Source: Rhyzopertha dominica | Taxonomy: Eukaryota > Arthropoda > Insecta > Coleoptera > Bostrichidae | Length of the DNA: 64,000 nucleotides | Assembly: GCA_025024175.1 (NCBI GenBank) | Contig: QCXZ01000001.1 | Span: 2,914,001-2,978,000, forward strand | Direction of reading: 5' to 3' | In this document: positions 35,566 through 46,100 of the stretch, one piece after another | How the letters are laid out: each line of letters starts with the position of its first letter | Numbering within the stretch: the stretch's first letter is position 1 | The notes under the pieces: model-generated | Told to the model about the DNA's origin: nothing | The model's database searches: none | The model's input: only the letters and a program-made list of their open reading frames with translations | Made by a program: the position numbers and the translations under genes

Positions 35566-36480
35566 TTAATAATGTGTTTAAGTGTTGCATCCTTGTGCTC
35601 GTGTTGTGGTTGTTATTGCTGTCGTCCTTACAGTGAAGTAGTTCCATGTATCTAGCCAAGTGTATACAAGAAGTTACAAAATTGTGGTACAGAAACAGTC
35701 CACGCAGCACATTGGCTCATGAAAAAGATATATGGGGGAACATTGTCCAGCAATAACACATAAACTAGGGAAGAAAAATCACACCAGACAAAACATGTAG
35801 AAGTTAGGCAGTAGCTTGGAAGAAACTGTACTAGATCTACGATCAAAATACAACTCAGAAGAATCCCAGCGCTCAGTTGGAGAAAACAAATCCTAGAGGC
35901 AACACCAGAAAGAAGGAGAATAAGGAACCACTGCGATAGTGCGATAGCTTTGTCTGGAGACCAGGAAGTCATGGAAATAAGCCGACGGCCGTAAATAATC
36001 TGTAATCTACAATATATAAAAATGCACACATTCAATAATANTCCCCTAGATCATCACCCCATCGATAGCTCCAGCAAGCGATCGGACNAACAGATGAAAT
36101 CACACAAATAAATGTCAACATCACCATGAAAGAGAAACCTAAACAAGATACAGAAATCGAACAACTACATAAAATGGTAAAGGTTTAATTCACATCGTGT
36201 TCTAATATTATGTACTTAGGTTTGCGTTACTATTATCATTGTTACGGTCGCTATAGTGATGTTCCATGTATATAGTTAAGTGCATACAAAAAATTACACA
36301 ATAGTTGTACATAAAATCCTGGATGACGGAAGTAGCTTGGAAAAAACAGTTCAAAAACTACGAACAACTCAATGGAAAATGCCGACATAATCTCAGCACT
36401 CTTAAAACAGTTTCAAAAATGTATCAGAGTTGTACAATTTATTACTTCTGAGTTGAGAAAAGTGTAAGTACAATAATTGA
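35566..36480 (+). repeat. Two degenerate direct repeats with OTU-related segments
   Basis: About 35620-35700 and 36255-36320 match as GTTCCATGTATCTAGCCAAG...TACAAGAAGTTACAAAATTG versus GTTCCATGTATATAGTTAAG...TACAAAAAATTACACAATAG. Each is followed by an AGCTTGGAAGAAACTGT-type block (35815, 36329) that also occurs at 35396 inside the OTU-like segment. The block appears three times in all, so the cargo arose by, or underwent, partial tandem amplification. A TTCATTAAT-type spacing is not conserved and the unit length varies (about 400-630 bp). Confidence 0.6.
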
Positions 36481-36659
36481 GCCTGACAAAGAACGAAAGG
36501 AGTAAAAACAATTTTCTCTTACCTCTAAAATGGACAAAAAAGCCAGGTATTATTACTTTTCCTTGACTGGTGATAATTTTCGTCTAGTTTGATCAATTTA
36601 CTGCGAATCCGGCACCCAGAGTAAAAAAAGAAAAACAAGATTCCGTGAAAAACGTCAAA

Positions 36660-36836
36660 ACGTTGCAATGTTTTAATAACAGTTGATCTGGCAATTGGTT
36701 CACGATCTTCATGAATTGCATTGTAGAGTTCATCTTCTTCCGAATAGCTTCGCCTTCTATCTCCATAACCAATCATCATCAAAATGTCGGTGCGATCATG
36801 TTCAGTTAACTGAGGCATTGCCATTGCAAATGACAA
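36660..36836 (-). pseudogene. Tc1/mariner transposase N-terminal fragment
   Basis: The minus strand from 36836 reads QLTEHDRTDILMMIGYGDRR then RSYSEEDELYNAIHEDREPI and ARSTVIKTLQRF. This is the DUF4817-like N-terminal helix-turn-helix of insect Tc1/mariner transposases (consensus LTxxEkxxILmMxGyGDRxRSxxEVxxLFN...IsrsTVxrTxxRF). Homology stops near 36660, about 59 residues in; the catalytic domain is missing. It sits about 130 bp inside the right TIR, the normal place for the gene start. Confidence 0.75.
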
Positions 36837-36964
36837 AGTGAATGAAAATTATCACCGGTCTCGAGGAAAATGTAGACACCTGGAGCTTTTTTTTGCAAGA
36901 CTCAAGTTTGTTATCACACTTTTCCCAAACCGGAAGCAATAAATTGTACAGGTACGATACACTG

Positions 36965-37159
36965 TTGAAATCAGCAAAAATATCCTTTTTAATGATGTGA
37001 TTTTGACTCCCCTTCCCATTTAAATAAATGCCCATATCTCGGAAACGAGAGCTGACACGGAGTTGAAGGTATTCCACAGCTCCTTGCACAATTTCAGAAA
37101 AATCGATCGAACAGAACCTGAAATATCCTGCTGGCTTCATACTTTGCCGCGACCCTGGA
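36965..37159 (-). repeat. Right long terminal inverted repeat
   Basis: Complement of the left arm with scattered mismatches and small indels; it ends GCGACCCTGGA rather than the expected CCCTGTA. Confidence 0.8.
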
Positions 37160-37922
37160 AAATGGGCAATCACTCTTGCATAATGACACTAAACTGTTAT
37201 GATTTTGATAGAATTTTAAGGTACAGAGGTAGCCAAAGTTTACCTCCTTTTTGAGAAGTATCAAAACAGTTTTGGAATATCTTCAGAGAACTTCTGATTT
37301 TTATTGTTTATATGTATTTGTGTTAGTCTTTATGTAGTAATGGCAGCAACATTTGCAAGGACAATGAGATAAGCTATGTAATAATTCAAAGTGGCTGGTG
37401 TAACAAAATCAAAAGTTAAGAAGAAATATAATGATAATTAGAGGTTGCTTACATATAGTGGCAAAATATTTGTTATCGAAAAATTTACTGTGGTTGCAAT
37501 GTTTAAGTCTTCAATCTTTGACACATTTTGTATAGAGCGCAATACCTCAGTTCAGTTGTAATTAAGCCTGCGATATCACAATTTCACAATTTTGCTTCTA
37601 AAAACTCCAAAATCGAATTTAAAACTGTTTAAATTAAATTCAGATTGGATTGTCGATTTATTTCAATAAATTACTTTATGGGGGGTGGGCATATATGTGA
37701 AAATCTATTTTCCTCATTTGACCCATCTACTCAAATTCTTTCTTTAAATTGATTAAGATCATTAATTATCCTTATAATTATACCAATAAATTTTTGATTA
37801 ATCCCATCACGAATATCTTTATTCCCTATTACTTTAAGTTAAAATTTGATTGTCGCACGTACTATTGCACAACCCTATCGCAGAGCGTCAGAGTCAAAAA
37901 TTGTCACCTCAAGTGATATTTA
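37160..37922. other. Unassigned stretch
   Basis: AT-rich, no gene, RNA or repeat recognised. Confidence 0.4.
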
Positions 37923-38537
37923 TTACGAGATATGGACCAGTAAAATTTCAGTGCATTTTTTGGGTGATGATGAATGTTGCCATTCAATGGATTGTTGTTT
38001 CGATTCTGGTGTGACGTAGGCCACCCATGTTTCGTCACCAGTAACAATTTGGTCTAAAAAATCTTCACCTTCATTGTGGTACCACTCAAGGAAAGTCAAT
38101 GCACTGCCTAAACGTTGGGTTTTGTGCAAATCCGTCAACATTTTCGAAACCCAATGTGAACACAATTTCCGGTAATTCAAGTTCTCGGTCACAATGCGAT
38201 ACAAAACACTACGAGAATATTGGGGAAAGCAGTCGCACAATGATGAAATTGTAAAGCGTCTGTTTTCTCNCACCTTTTCGTTCACTTTCTGCACCAAATT
38301 TTCATTAACGACCGAACGACGCCCACTCCGTTCTTCATCATGCACATTTGTGCGGCCATCTTTAAATGCTCTCACCCATTTCCTTACCATTCCATCACTC
38401 ATAATGTTTTGTCCGTAAACTTCACAGATCTCACGATGAATATCGATCGGTTTTACGCCTTTAGCACTAAGAAATCGTATAACAGCCCGTACTTCACAAT
38501 CGGCGGGACTCACGATTGTCGGAGGCATCTTAAACAC
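37923..38537 (-). pseudogene. mariner transposase, N-terminal 204 residues
   Basis: Residues 1-90 form the paired helix-turn-helix DNA-binding region: VRAVIRFLSAKGVKPIDIHR, then MVRKWVRAFKDGRTNVHDEE and RSGRRS. The linker reads RRFTISSLCDCFPQYSRS. The catalytic domain starts near residue 160 with IVTGDETWVAYVTPESKQQS, where the Asp of GDETW is the first residue of the DD34D triad. The frame ends after SSPKKCTEILLVHIS, about 140 residues short of the usual 345, and the second and third Asp are absent. One ambiguous base (38270) falls in the frame. It is open otherwise, which points to a fairly recent truncation. It resembles the SETMAR-type transposases in the HDEERSGR motif. Confidence 0.88.
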
Positions 38538-38693
38538 TCAGTAAACAACATATACAATGAAGAATCAAACTGTAAAGGCGTCAGTGCGTAGACAATAGAT
38601 GTAGGTAACCAGCGCGCATGCGCGGAACGCCGACCATAGCGCTGCGGCGGCGGAATCGCAAAACGGTACTTACTTAAAAAAACATGCCTCGTA
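37923..38693 (-). mobile_element. mariner element, 5' half
   Basis: The outer end at 38693 (minus-strand 5' end) begins TACGAGGCATGTTTTTTTAA, a typical mariner terminus. About 155 bp of leader precedes the transposase start at 38537. The element stops near 37923 within the catalytic domain, so the 3' half and the other TIR are gone. Confidence 0.85.
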
Positions 38694-40784
38694 TATATGT
38701 AAAAAGTAATACCCCTATCTCAGCATTTCTCATTACGGTAATACCAATTACTGCAATAACAAAATGTGCAGTACAATCCACTGAATATTGAAGTTTGATA
38801 AGAAAAAAAAATAACTAGTAAAAATTAAAAAAAGGCTGGTATAAAATTTATACGCTGGCGCTTGCGAAAAAAACAAGTACTGTCAAATTATAAAAGTCTT
38901 TCATTGGGACATCACTTAGCTATATATAGAGTGCGGGTAGTTCACTCAGTTTATGTGTAAAATATTCTCAAATCGGCGTAGTTTGATGCAATGGAACACG
39001 TCACTGTAGCGGATTAATGTGCGTATATATAAATTCAAACACTGCGCCGAAATTCACGGTGCGTTACAAGTTACAAGAAGTCGTGTATGGATAGTTCAAC
39101 AGTAACTTGATGCAGTCAGAGTTCCAGACCATTGGACTAGTGTCAAAGACGGCTACATAAGTTGGAGACCTCATACTGTTTCTGTTCCTCCAGTGGAAGG
39201 ATAAAAGCCCTGCCGAAGCAATGGCAACGTGTTTTGAATATGCAAGCGGATTATATCGCAATTTTTTAAATTATTCGCTTCATTTGCGAGCTGTTTTTGT
39301 GCTTTGTGTGCATGTTCATAAACCAAGCTGTTCTAAGTTAATTTCAAACGATTCCAAAGTTTCTTCATAACTCTTCTTGACGGAAATGGATTCACGTCTA
39401 ATCCCTTTGAATTACGTTAACCTGGAGGGGAAGAACACTTCTCGCCATCCACGTGCCGAACCACGTGGTTATTTCTGGATTCCCAGTAATCAAAAAGTAC
39501 AGTGTCCTGTGCGTACACGTAATAACCGGAATGCACCTAATTTAGGTTCAATAACAGTGTTCCTAATATTTGAGCTCGACGCCCGGTTTATATTTAAACG
39601 CATACGCGCGGTCCCAGTAAACAACTTCATTATGCGTGCAAGTCCGACGCACGGTTGCGACAGGCAACGGACGGCATGGCATGCTCCTCGTTTTTAGCAC
39701 GTTAAGTATGGTAGCCGACGACCCACATACGCTGCAATTTGACGGACAGCTACTGAATTGATCAAATTGGGAAGGCGAGATGGAGTGTTCGCATAATATA
39801 GATCGACGTTTTCGAGTCCATTTCCTTCCTTTTTGATGGCTCAGTTTCGCAGCGAGGGTATTCCTCCTCTTCCGATCGTTACTTTTTAATGAAGAACACC
39901 ATCAGAAAGCCCATATCATACTTTATACTTTTATTAATTTTCATTTTTATACCTTAGTTTGTATATTTTGCTGTTGGACAATGCGTCTACAGTAAATTCT
40001 TGAATATGAAGCTTTTATTCCTAAATATATTTCCAGGAAATACCCTTTCTCGACCCATATAAACGGTTCCATGCTGGTTCTTGACTAAAAAATAAAGAAA
40101 CATGTTTCAATACGCCTGTACTAGGTTATTTCGCGATAAATTTACGACTAACAATGTTGATAGTTTAATTTTCGAAGAGCATGCTTAAATGAATTACTAC
40201 TCTTTATGTAGTTTGCTTCTTCTTAAGTTATTTTTATCCAAGCATTACAAAAAAAGGATATCCTCATTAACTATCGTTGTACTATCCAATTATGCATAAT
40301 ATCGAAAAGGATTCCGTTTACCATTTAAGTTTCTTTGTACTAAAGCTATTCTTCTAAAACAGCTTGGGTTACTGGAATCAATTAGAAAAATCGTGTGGAC
40401 TTCATCAATTCTCATACACAGTATCCTATTTGACTATAGCTTATAATGTATTTAAACATCGTGTTCCTAAAAGTAAAAGAATAATTGACTTTTTAATTTT
40501 ATTTATTTTTTACATTTATACCAAGACGTTCAGTAGTAATTTGTATTATTTATGTCAATTTTATATGAACGTAAGTATGTATAGTCATTAAACATTTTTA
40601 CCCACTGGGGATAAAATTGTGCTTTTTTAACCCGACTGATGTGATACTTTGCAAAGCTATATTTCCCAACTCTTTCTATCGCTAGCTTATTTTCTTGAGA
40701 TGCTTGATGCAATTTTTTTTCAGGTGCTACTTATGTAGCCTCTAATGGCTCCTTATTTCCATTTTCTGCCTGTAAACTTGGGTC
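38694..40784. other. Unassigned stretch
   Basis: The frame 39377-39697 (106 residues, plus) lies in a GC-richer patch (39400-39700) and shows no known domain. The minus frame 40530-40712 has no motif I can name. No gene is supported. Confidence 0.4.
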
Positions 40785-41010
40785 GTTGGCAATAGTTTGT
40801 TGTTCTTCCATTCTGTTTGACTTTGTATCGCAACCCCCATGTATCTAAATCTTTCGGCTTGCTTTATTCGATTCCCATTTAAGATTTATAACATTTTTTT
40901 TTGCTTAACAACTTTTTGTTCCACATTTCCGTTGTACGTTCCTCACCTTCTGTATATATCTCAGCGTCATCCACCAATACACATTCTACCAGTTTTATCA
41001 CTGCAGGATT
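40785..41010 (-). pseudogene. Non-LTR reverse transcriptase fragment after motif C
   Basis: The minus strand reads LVDDAEIYTEGEERTTEMWN, equivalent to the YADD motif C and the following helix (Y replaced by L/V). In another frame, INGNRIKQAERFRYMGVAIQ matches the consensus ing..ieqVerFkYLG of RTE-type and related RTs. About 75 residues in two frames. It lies just upstream of the LTR retrotransposon and is unrelated to it. Confidence 0.6.
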
Positions 41011-41368
41011 TTTGGTTACCTGATTTTACGTTATATATACCTATTTACCTATATTTCTCTAATATGTCATCCATCACAATAATGGACAATCGTCCTGCAT
41101 ACTTGGAAAGTCTAAAGATTGAAGTTGTTGGTTGTTGTAAATATTTGAATTTGACTCTGTTTTTCCTTAGCTTTGTATTGAAATTTCTTTCTTCTGGATA
41201 CTTGTATTTCGCTTATTAATCGTCATAGTTTTATGTTTCGGTTATTTTCCATTTCCATAGCTACTGAAGTTTTTATCTAATAATATAAAATATATAAACA
41301 AAATTAATACACCGATAGCAGCACGATCTTTCATGCAGTCAATATACAAGGCAAAATATCTTAAAGGA
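41011..41368. other. Unassigned stretch 5' of the LTR retrotransposon
   Basis: AT-rich sequence with no motif recognised. It supplies the left flank of the LTR element (ends AAAGGA), which does not match the right flank (ATATTG). Confidence 0.4.
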
Positions 41369-41712
41369 TGTGATGTAAATTTGTTGCGTTTACCTCCGAC
41401 AATGCCTGAAGTGTGCCATGCACATGGATTTTTTGTTTGACGGTTCCTGTCAAACATTCGTTCTACTCGCTGACAGCCTCATGGTACAGGATTTGTATTT
41501 ATGCTTTTGAATATAAAACCCTACCTGGTGTCAGGTATGTAATTACTTGGCATTACTATTGCTGTGCGGCGAGCTGTTTGTATTTTTGTATTACAGCGTG
41601 TAGAACAATAAAAAAATACTTGGAACGTTTGCTACTTTCCTTGCTTGGATTGTGCTTCTATCCGACCGATCCTTTAGAACACCACTACCCTTAAAGGAGG
41701 GGTATCGTTACA
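41369..41712 (+). repeat. 5' LTR
   Basis: 344 bp, TGTGATGTAAAT...ATCGTTACA, the same as 46556-46899 as far as I can compare by eye. It contains a TATAAAA box at 41512-41518 and an AATAAA signal at 41607-41612, giving an approximate U3/R/U5 order. Confidence 0.95.
41512..41518 (+). promoter_or_regulatory. TATA box in the 5' LTR
   Basis: TATAAAA about 95 bases before the AATAAA signal and 143 bases into the LTR. It is positioned to drive the full-length genomic transcript. Confidence 0.6.
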
Positions 41713-41716
41713 TCTT

Positions 41717-41728
41717 TGGCGCTCAACC
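41717..41728 (+). other. Putative primer-binding site
   Basis: TGGCGCTCAACC begins 4 bases after the 5' LTR. The TGG start pairs with the CCA end of a tRNA, as expected of a PBS. The tRNA identity is not resolved. Confidence 0.65.
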
Positions 41729-41764
41729 AGTGGCATAGGTTGGATATTGAAGTACAACGTCATA

Positions 41765-43114
41765 ATGCCATCGCAACACTACAGAAGTGTTCAGGGGCAG
41801 CCACGGCCGTCCGGAGTTGTTACGAGGAGTGCGCTACGTAACAGCAAATTAAGAACAGAACAGTCTGAAGGGGATGAAGATCATAAACACCTACGACCAA
41901 CTTCCCCAATGTCCGCACAAGCTGAGGCCGCGGCGTTTCCATTGCCGGCGATAAATGACAGTAGCCCGGATGTGAAAGACTTACATCAAGAAAGGTGGTA
42001 CAGCTCTTCAGGAGAAGAGGAAGATCCTGCACTATTAGCGCAGAAGAAACAAAGCCAGCTTTCTTCCCAGCTTCAGGAGAAGTGTTCGTCTGCTACACTG
42101 TTAGGAAAATCTGAACTACCAGGTGGGCAATCTTCTCAAGGTGGGTTATTTGAAGCAAAACAGTATGGACTACCGCCACCGTGTAGTCAGGGTCCAGTGG
42201 GCTATAAAATTTCGGATTTAAATATATATAATAATGCAAATATACAAGAGATAGTCAATCAAGCCGTAAAGCTTACTTTAGAGTCTTTGCATTTAGATCG
42301 TGTAAATGTAAAAAGTAATATACCATTAAATAATGGAAATGTTAATGAAACCGAGATACCAAGCTCAAATGTAACAAATATTGATCATGTTGAGGTTGTA
42401 CGTAGTAGTAGCACTAATATGTTAAACTCGCCGCAAGCAATGGCAAAAAAATGTTTGCCAGTTTTTAATGACTCCGGTGACCTGCACCCGGTGGATTTCA
42501 TTACCAAATTAGAAAAAGTAATTATTGCGCATAATATGCCGTTTGAGTTTCTAGCTGTTTGGTGCCATGAGTTGTTTGAGGGTAGGGCAAGGTATTGGGC
42601 AGACGCTCTGCTGTATTCGTTTCCTAATTTCGCAGCTTTAAAGTCTTCATTTTTATCTCACTTTTGGAGTCCCACTAAACAAGCAAAAGTTAAGCTTCAG
42701 CTCGAAATAGGCAAATACGATAGACGGGATGGAATGGGTTACGTGGATTATTTTCTAAAGCAAGTTGCTTCGTCTAGATATCTAGAACCCGGTTATTCCG
42801 ACTCAGAGTTAATAGCGACTGTAAGCAGACACTTTCCGCCAACAATTTCCTGTGCTCTTTTAGGCACGCAGACGGTCAAGGACGCCTTAGATAGGCTTCG
42901 TTTGGCAGAGCATTATGAAGCAAACTTTTTGGATTCAACAGAGCTTCATAATCGTGCCGGGAATAGACCACCTAATGTAACACGTTTTCCAAATAATACT
43001 GGTAATAGTTATCAAGCTAACAATCGGACAGCCCCCAAGGTTAAGCCAGTCAATTTTATGGCTCAGCCTGAACTTTTCGAAGCCGAGTCAGATTTTCCCA
43101 GTTCGGAAAACTAA
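41765..43114 (+). CDS. gag: Gag-like structural protein of the LTR retrotransposon
   Basis: 449 residues from the first ATG at 41765. The frame is also open 18 bases upstream, to 41747, without another ATG. The N-terminal 150 residues are acidic, low-complexity and Ser/Gln-rich, e.g. SSGEEEDPALLAQKKQSQLS. The central part resembles the capsid-like region of Ty3/gypsy Gag, with FNDSGDLHPVDFITKLEKVI near residue 230 and the W-x-x-F / F..L...F pattern (EGRARYWADALL, LKSSFLSHFWSPTKQAKVKL). The C-terminus is Asn/Pro-rich and lacks a canonical CCHC zinc knuckle. It forms the particle that packages element RNA. The stop is TAA at 43112; the pol frame overlaps it by about 43 nt in the -1 frame. No internal stops. 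Confidence 0.9.
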   Translation: MPSQHYRSVQGQPRPSGVVTRSALRNSKLRTEQSEGDEDHKHLRPTSPMSAQAEAAAFPLPAINDSSPDVKDLHQERWYSSSGEEEDPALLAQKKQSQLSSQLQEKCSSATLLGKSELPGGQSSQGGLFEAKQYGLPPPCSQGPVGYKISDLNIYNNANIQEIVNQAVKLTLESLHLDRVNVKSNIPLNNGNVNETEIPSSNVTNIDHVEVVRSSSTNMLNSPQAMAKKCLPVFNDSGDLHPVDFITKLEKVIIAHNMPFEFLAVWCHELFEGRARYWADALLYSFPNFAALKSSFLSHFWSPTKQAKVKLQLEIGKYDRRDGMGYVDYFLKQVASSRYLEPGYSDSELIATVSRHFPPTISCALLGTQTVKDALDRLRLAEHYEANFLDSTELHNRAGNRPPNVTRFPNNTGNSYQANNRTAPKVKPVNFMAQPELFEAESDFPSSEN

Positions 43115-46100
43115 CTTGCCCGGCTTGTAAAGGCTCACCGAGTCGGACGAGTTCCACAAATAGGGCCACTTTTAATGTTTCTCAAATTTTTAATAATCCT
43201 AGAGAAGATTTGTTAGCGGAGTGCGAGTTTACCCATTCTTCTGAATCCTACCATTCCCCAACAGTTTTGTTAAAAATCAACAGTTGTGATTTTCCTGCAC
43301 TTTTGGATACTGGTAGTCAAATTTGTGCTTTTTCGGATTTAGTTTGGAATAGTTGCCTGGTGGGATCTGATTTTCCCATTTTTCCTATTACAGGAGTACG
43401 TGTCTCGGGGGCATTTAAAAATAAATGCCGTAAGATTACGCATCAGGTACTTTTGACGTTTAGTATGCTCAATTATACTTTTCAGTTTGAATTTTTCTAT
43501 ATACCTGACTTGGTTTATCCCGTTATCCTCGGAGCTGATTTTCTTCGTACCTATCGAGCTAACCTCGATTTAAATGCAGCCGAGTTGTCCTTACAAGTGG
43601 GTAACAGAGAAATTCGAATGCCAGAAACTGTTTTTAATCATGCTTTTTCTCCTCCTACACCACCTGCTATGCGGGCTATTAATGTCGGGGGTATCACACC
43701 TTTCCACTTACCTACAGTGGAGGGCTATATTGTTTCGCCGAAAATAACAAATATGGTGAACAATCTTAATCTTACCGAATCTCAGAGGGATGCCTTAACC
43801 AAATTGCTTCGTAATCATATTCGCCTGTTTTCGGATAGACCGGGATTAACCACTGAATATTTTCATGAAATACATCTAACTGAAGATAAACCTTTTCTTC
43901 AGAAACCTTATTCAGTTCCGATCGCTCATCGTCAAGCGGTTGAAGAACAGATAAAAAGAATGTTGGACTGGGGTGTCATTGAACGGTGTGCCTCTTCTTC
44001 ATACTGTAGTCCTCTGGTGACCGCGGTTAAAAAAGATGGTTCGGTTAGAGTGTGTTTAGACGCCCGCCGTCTGAACAGTATAATGGTCCCGGATTCCGAG
44101 CTTCCTCGGCCAATTGAAGACATACTTAATACTTTACCTCCCAAAATCAAATATATGACTTCTCTCGACTTAACTCATTCGTATTGGCAAATACCTTTGC
44201 GCGAACAAGATAAACAGTATACTTGTTTTATATATCATACTAAGACTTACCGGTTTAAGGTCTTGCCGTTTGGTTTAAAAACCGCTATATCCTCTTTTAC
44301 TCGTGCCATGGATATCATTCTGGGGTCTGAGTTCAGGGATTTTGTTGTATGTTATGTGGACGATTTACTCATCGTTTCAGAATCATTCGAGGACCACATT
44401 GAACATTTAAATAAAGTTTTGACTAGGCTCAGTAGTGCAGGTTTTACCTTACGTCTAGATAAGTGTCATTTCCTGCAATCAGAAATGAAATTCTTGGGTT
44501 ATATCTTGAACTCTGAGGGATTTAAGCCCGATCCGGGTCGTGTTCGGGCTGTGCTCGATTTCCCAGTTCCACAAAACAGAAAACAATTGCATGCTTTTTT
44601 GGGTTTATGTAATTACGACAGGGGTTTTCATGAGCACTTCGCTACCTTATCAGAACCGTTGTTTTATCTTCTCCGAAAAAAGGTCAAGTGGTTTTGGGGT
44701 AGTAAGCAGGAGGAATCTTTCAACAGCCTAAAGCAACTCATTAGTCGTGAGATTCTTTTACAGCGCCCTATTTATGGGGTACCGTTCTGTGTCCAGACTG
44801 ATGCGTCTGATGTTGGTTTGGGTGCTCAGCTTTATCAAATGGTGGATGGTTGTAGAAAGACCATTGCTTTTGCCAGTCGTCTTCTTCTAGATCGTGAGCG
44901 TTCTTATAGTGTATCGGAGAAGGAAACGCTTGCTGTGGTATGGGCGTTAAACAAATGGAGAGTCTATCTTTTAGGGTCGCGTTTTTATGTGTACACAGAT
45001 CATCGTGCTTGCTCTTATCTTAATACTTGTCGTTTACTTTCGCCTCGCATCACTCGTTGGGTGCTTGCTCTCCAGGAATATGATTATGAAATTAGATACA
45101 TTAGTGGAAAAGAAAATATAGTCCCTGATATTCTTTCTCGTGCCCCAGTACGGCTAGAATATCCGAGCGATAAGTGTTTTCGGATCTTGACTTTTTCTCT
45201 TACGTTGCCGGATTCCCTAAAGTACTTGTTGCGTAACATTGCTACCGATCAACGGGACGACCCTAAACTGAATAGAATCATTCAAGACATTGCCGACCCA
45301 AACAATATGGCTCTTGAAACTAAATTCGTCCTTTATAAGGGTGTTCTTTTTCGCAGACAGAATGGGGATGAACCCTGCCTTTTGTGTGTGCCGTTGTCCA
45401 GAGTTAAGGAGTTTATTTCAGGCTTCCATGAAATGATTGGACATTTTGGTGTCTATAAGACTTGGTCGGCGTTGAGACGCGAAGTTTGGTGGCAGAATAT
45501 GCACCGGGACGTTAAAAGGGTTCTTAAGTCGTGTGATTTATGCCAAAAAACTAAGGCGACAGTTCATCCAAAGCCCATGTTGCAGCCTATTCTACCTGAG
45601 GGAACCGGTGTTCTCTGGTCCATTGATTTTTATGGCCCACTGCCTCGTTCTCGAGCGGGCGTAGTCTATCTACTAGTTATCCTTGATATTTTCTCCAAGT
45701 ACACTTGGCTTTTCCCTCTTAAAAAGGCAAATACCAGGTCAGTTATTTCATGTTTAAGGGAGGGAGTTTTTAAAGAATTCGCTCCTCCGCGTCGAATCTT
45801 GTCCGATCACGGCACCCAGTTTACTTCGCTTGAGTGGAAAACATTTTGTCAGTCGCTTAATATGCAAATTATTTATTGTTCAGTTCGCCATCCTCAGGCT
45901 AACCCTGTTGAACGCTCTATGCGTGAGCTGGGCCGTCTTTTCAGGGCATTTTGTTATAGTAAACAAAAGCGCTGGGCTTGGGAGTTACCTAAGATTCGTG
46001 AAGTGCTAAACTCTGTAGTACATGAATCCACGGGATATTCTCCTTGGGAGCTACAGACTGGTAGGTGTCCTCCTCGCTTGATACCTAAGATCTTGCAGCT

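Larger units (their letters stand above)
34989..37159 (-). mobile_element. Long-TIR Tc1/mariner-like element carrying OTU-domain cargo
   Basis: The left end (34989-35176) and right end (about 36965-37159) are long imperfect inverted repeats. Shared blocks, one side complemented, are CAGGGTCGC, ACAAAGTATG, CCAGCAGG, GATTTTTCTGAAATTGTGCA, CAACTCCGTGTCAGCTCTC, GGGAA.GGG and ACATCATTAAAAA. Arms of about 185 nt are unusually long for Tc1/mariner. Just inside the right end, on the minus strand, is a transposase N-terminus (36660-36836), so this is the 5' side. The rest of the transposase is absent; in its place are OTU-like and repeat sequences (35203-36480). Part of the same TIR recurs at 26820-26905. 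The right end lacks the final TA. Confidence 0.75.

Noticed and set aside
41413..41694. 93-residue open frame, also at 46600-46881
   Set aside because: It lies wholly within each LTR, and the two are identical only because the LTRs are. Non-coding LTR sequence.
45805..45912. Integrase spacing of 34 residues between the second Asp and Glu, one fewer than the textbook 35
   Set aside because: The HPQANPVER form is, to my knowledge, normal in a subset of Metaviridae lineages, so it is not evidence of inactivation.
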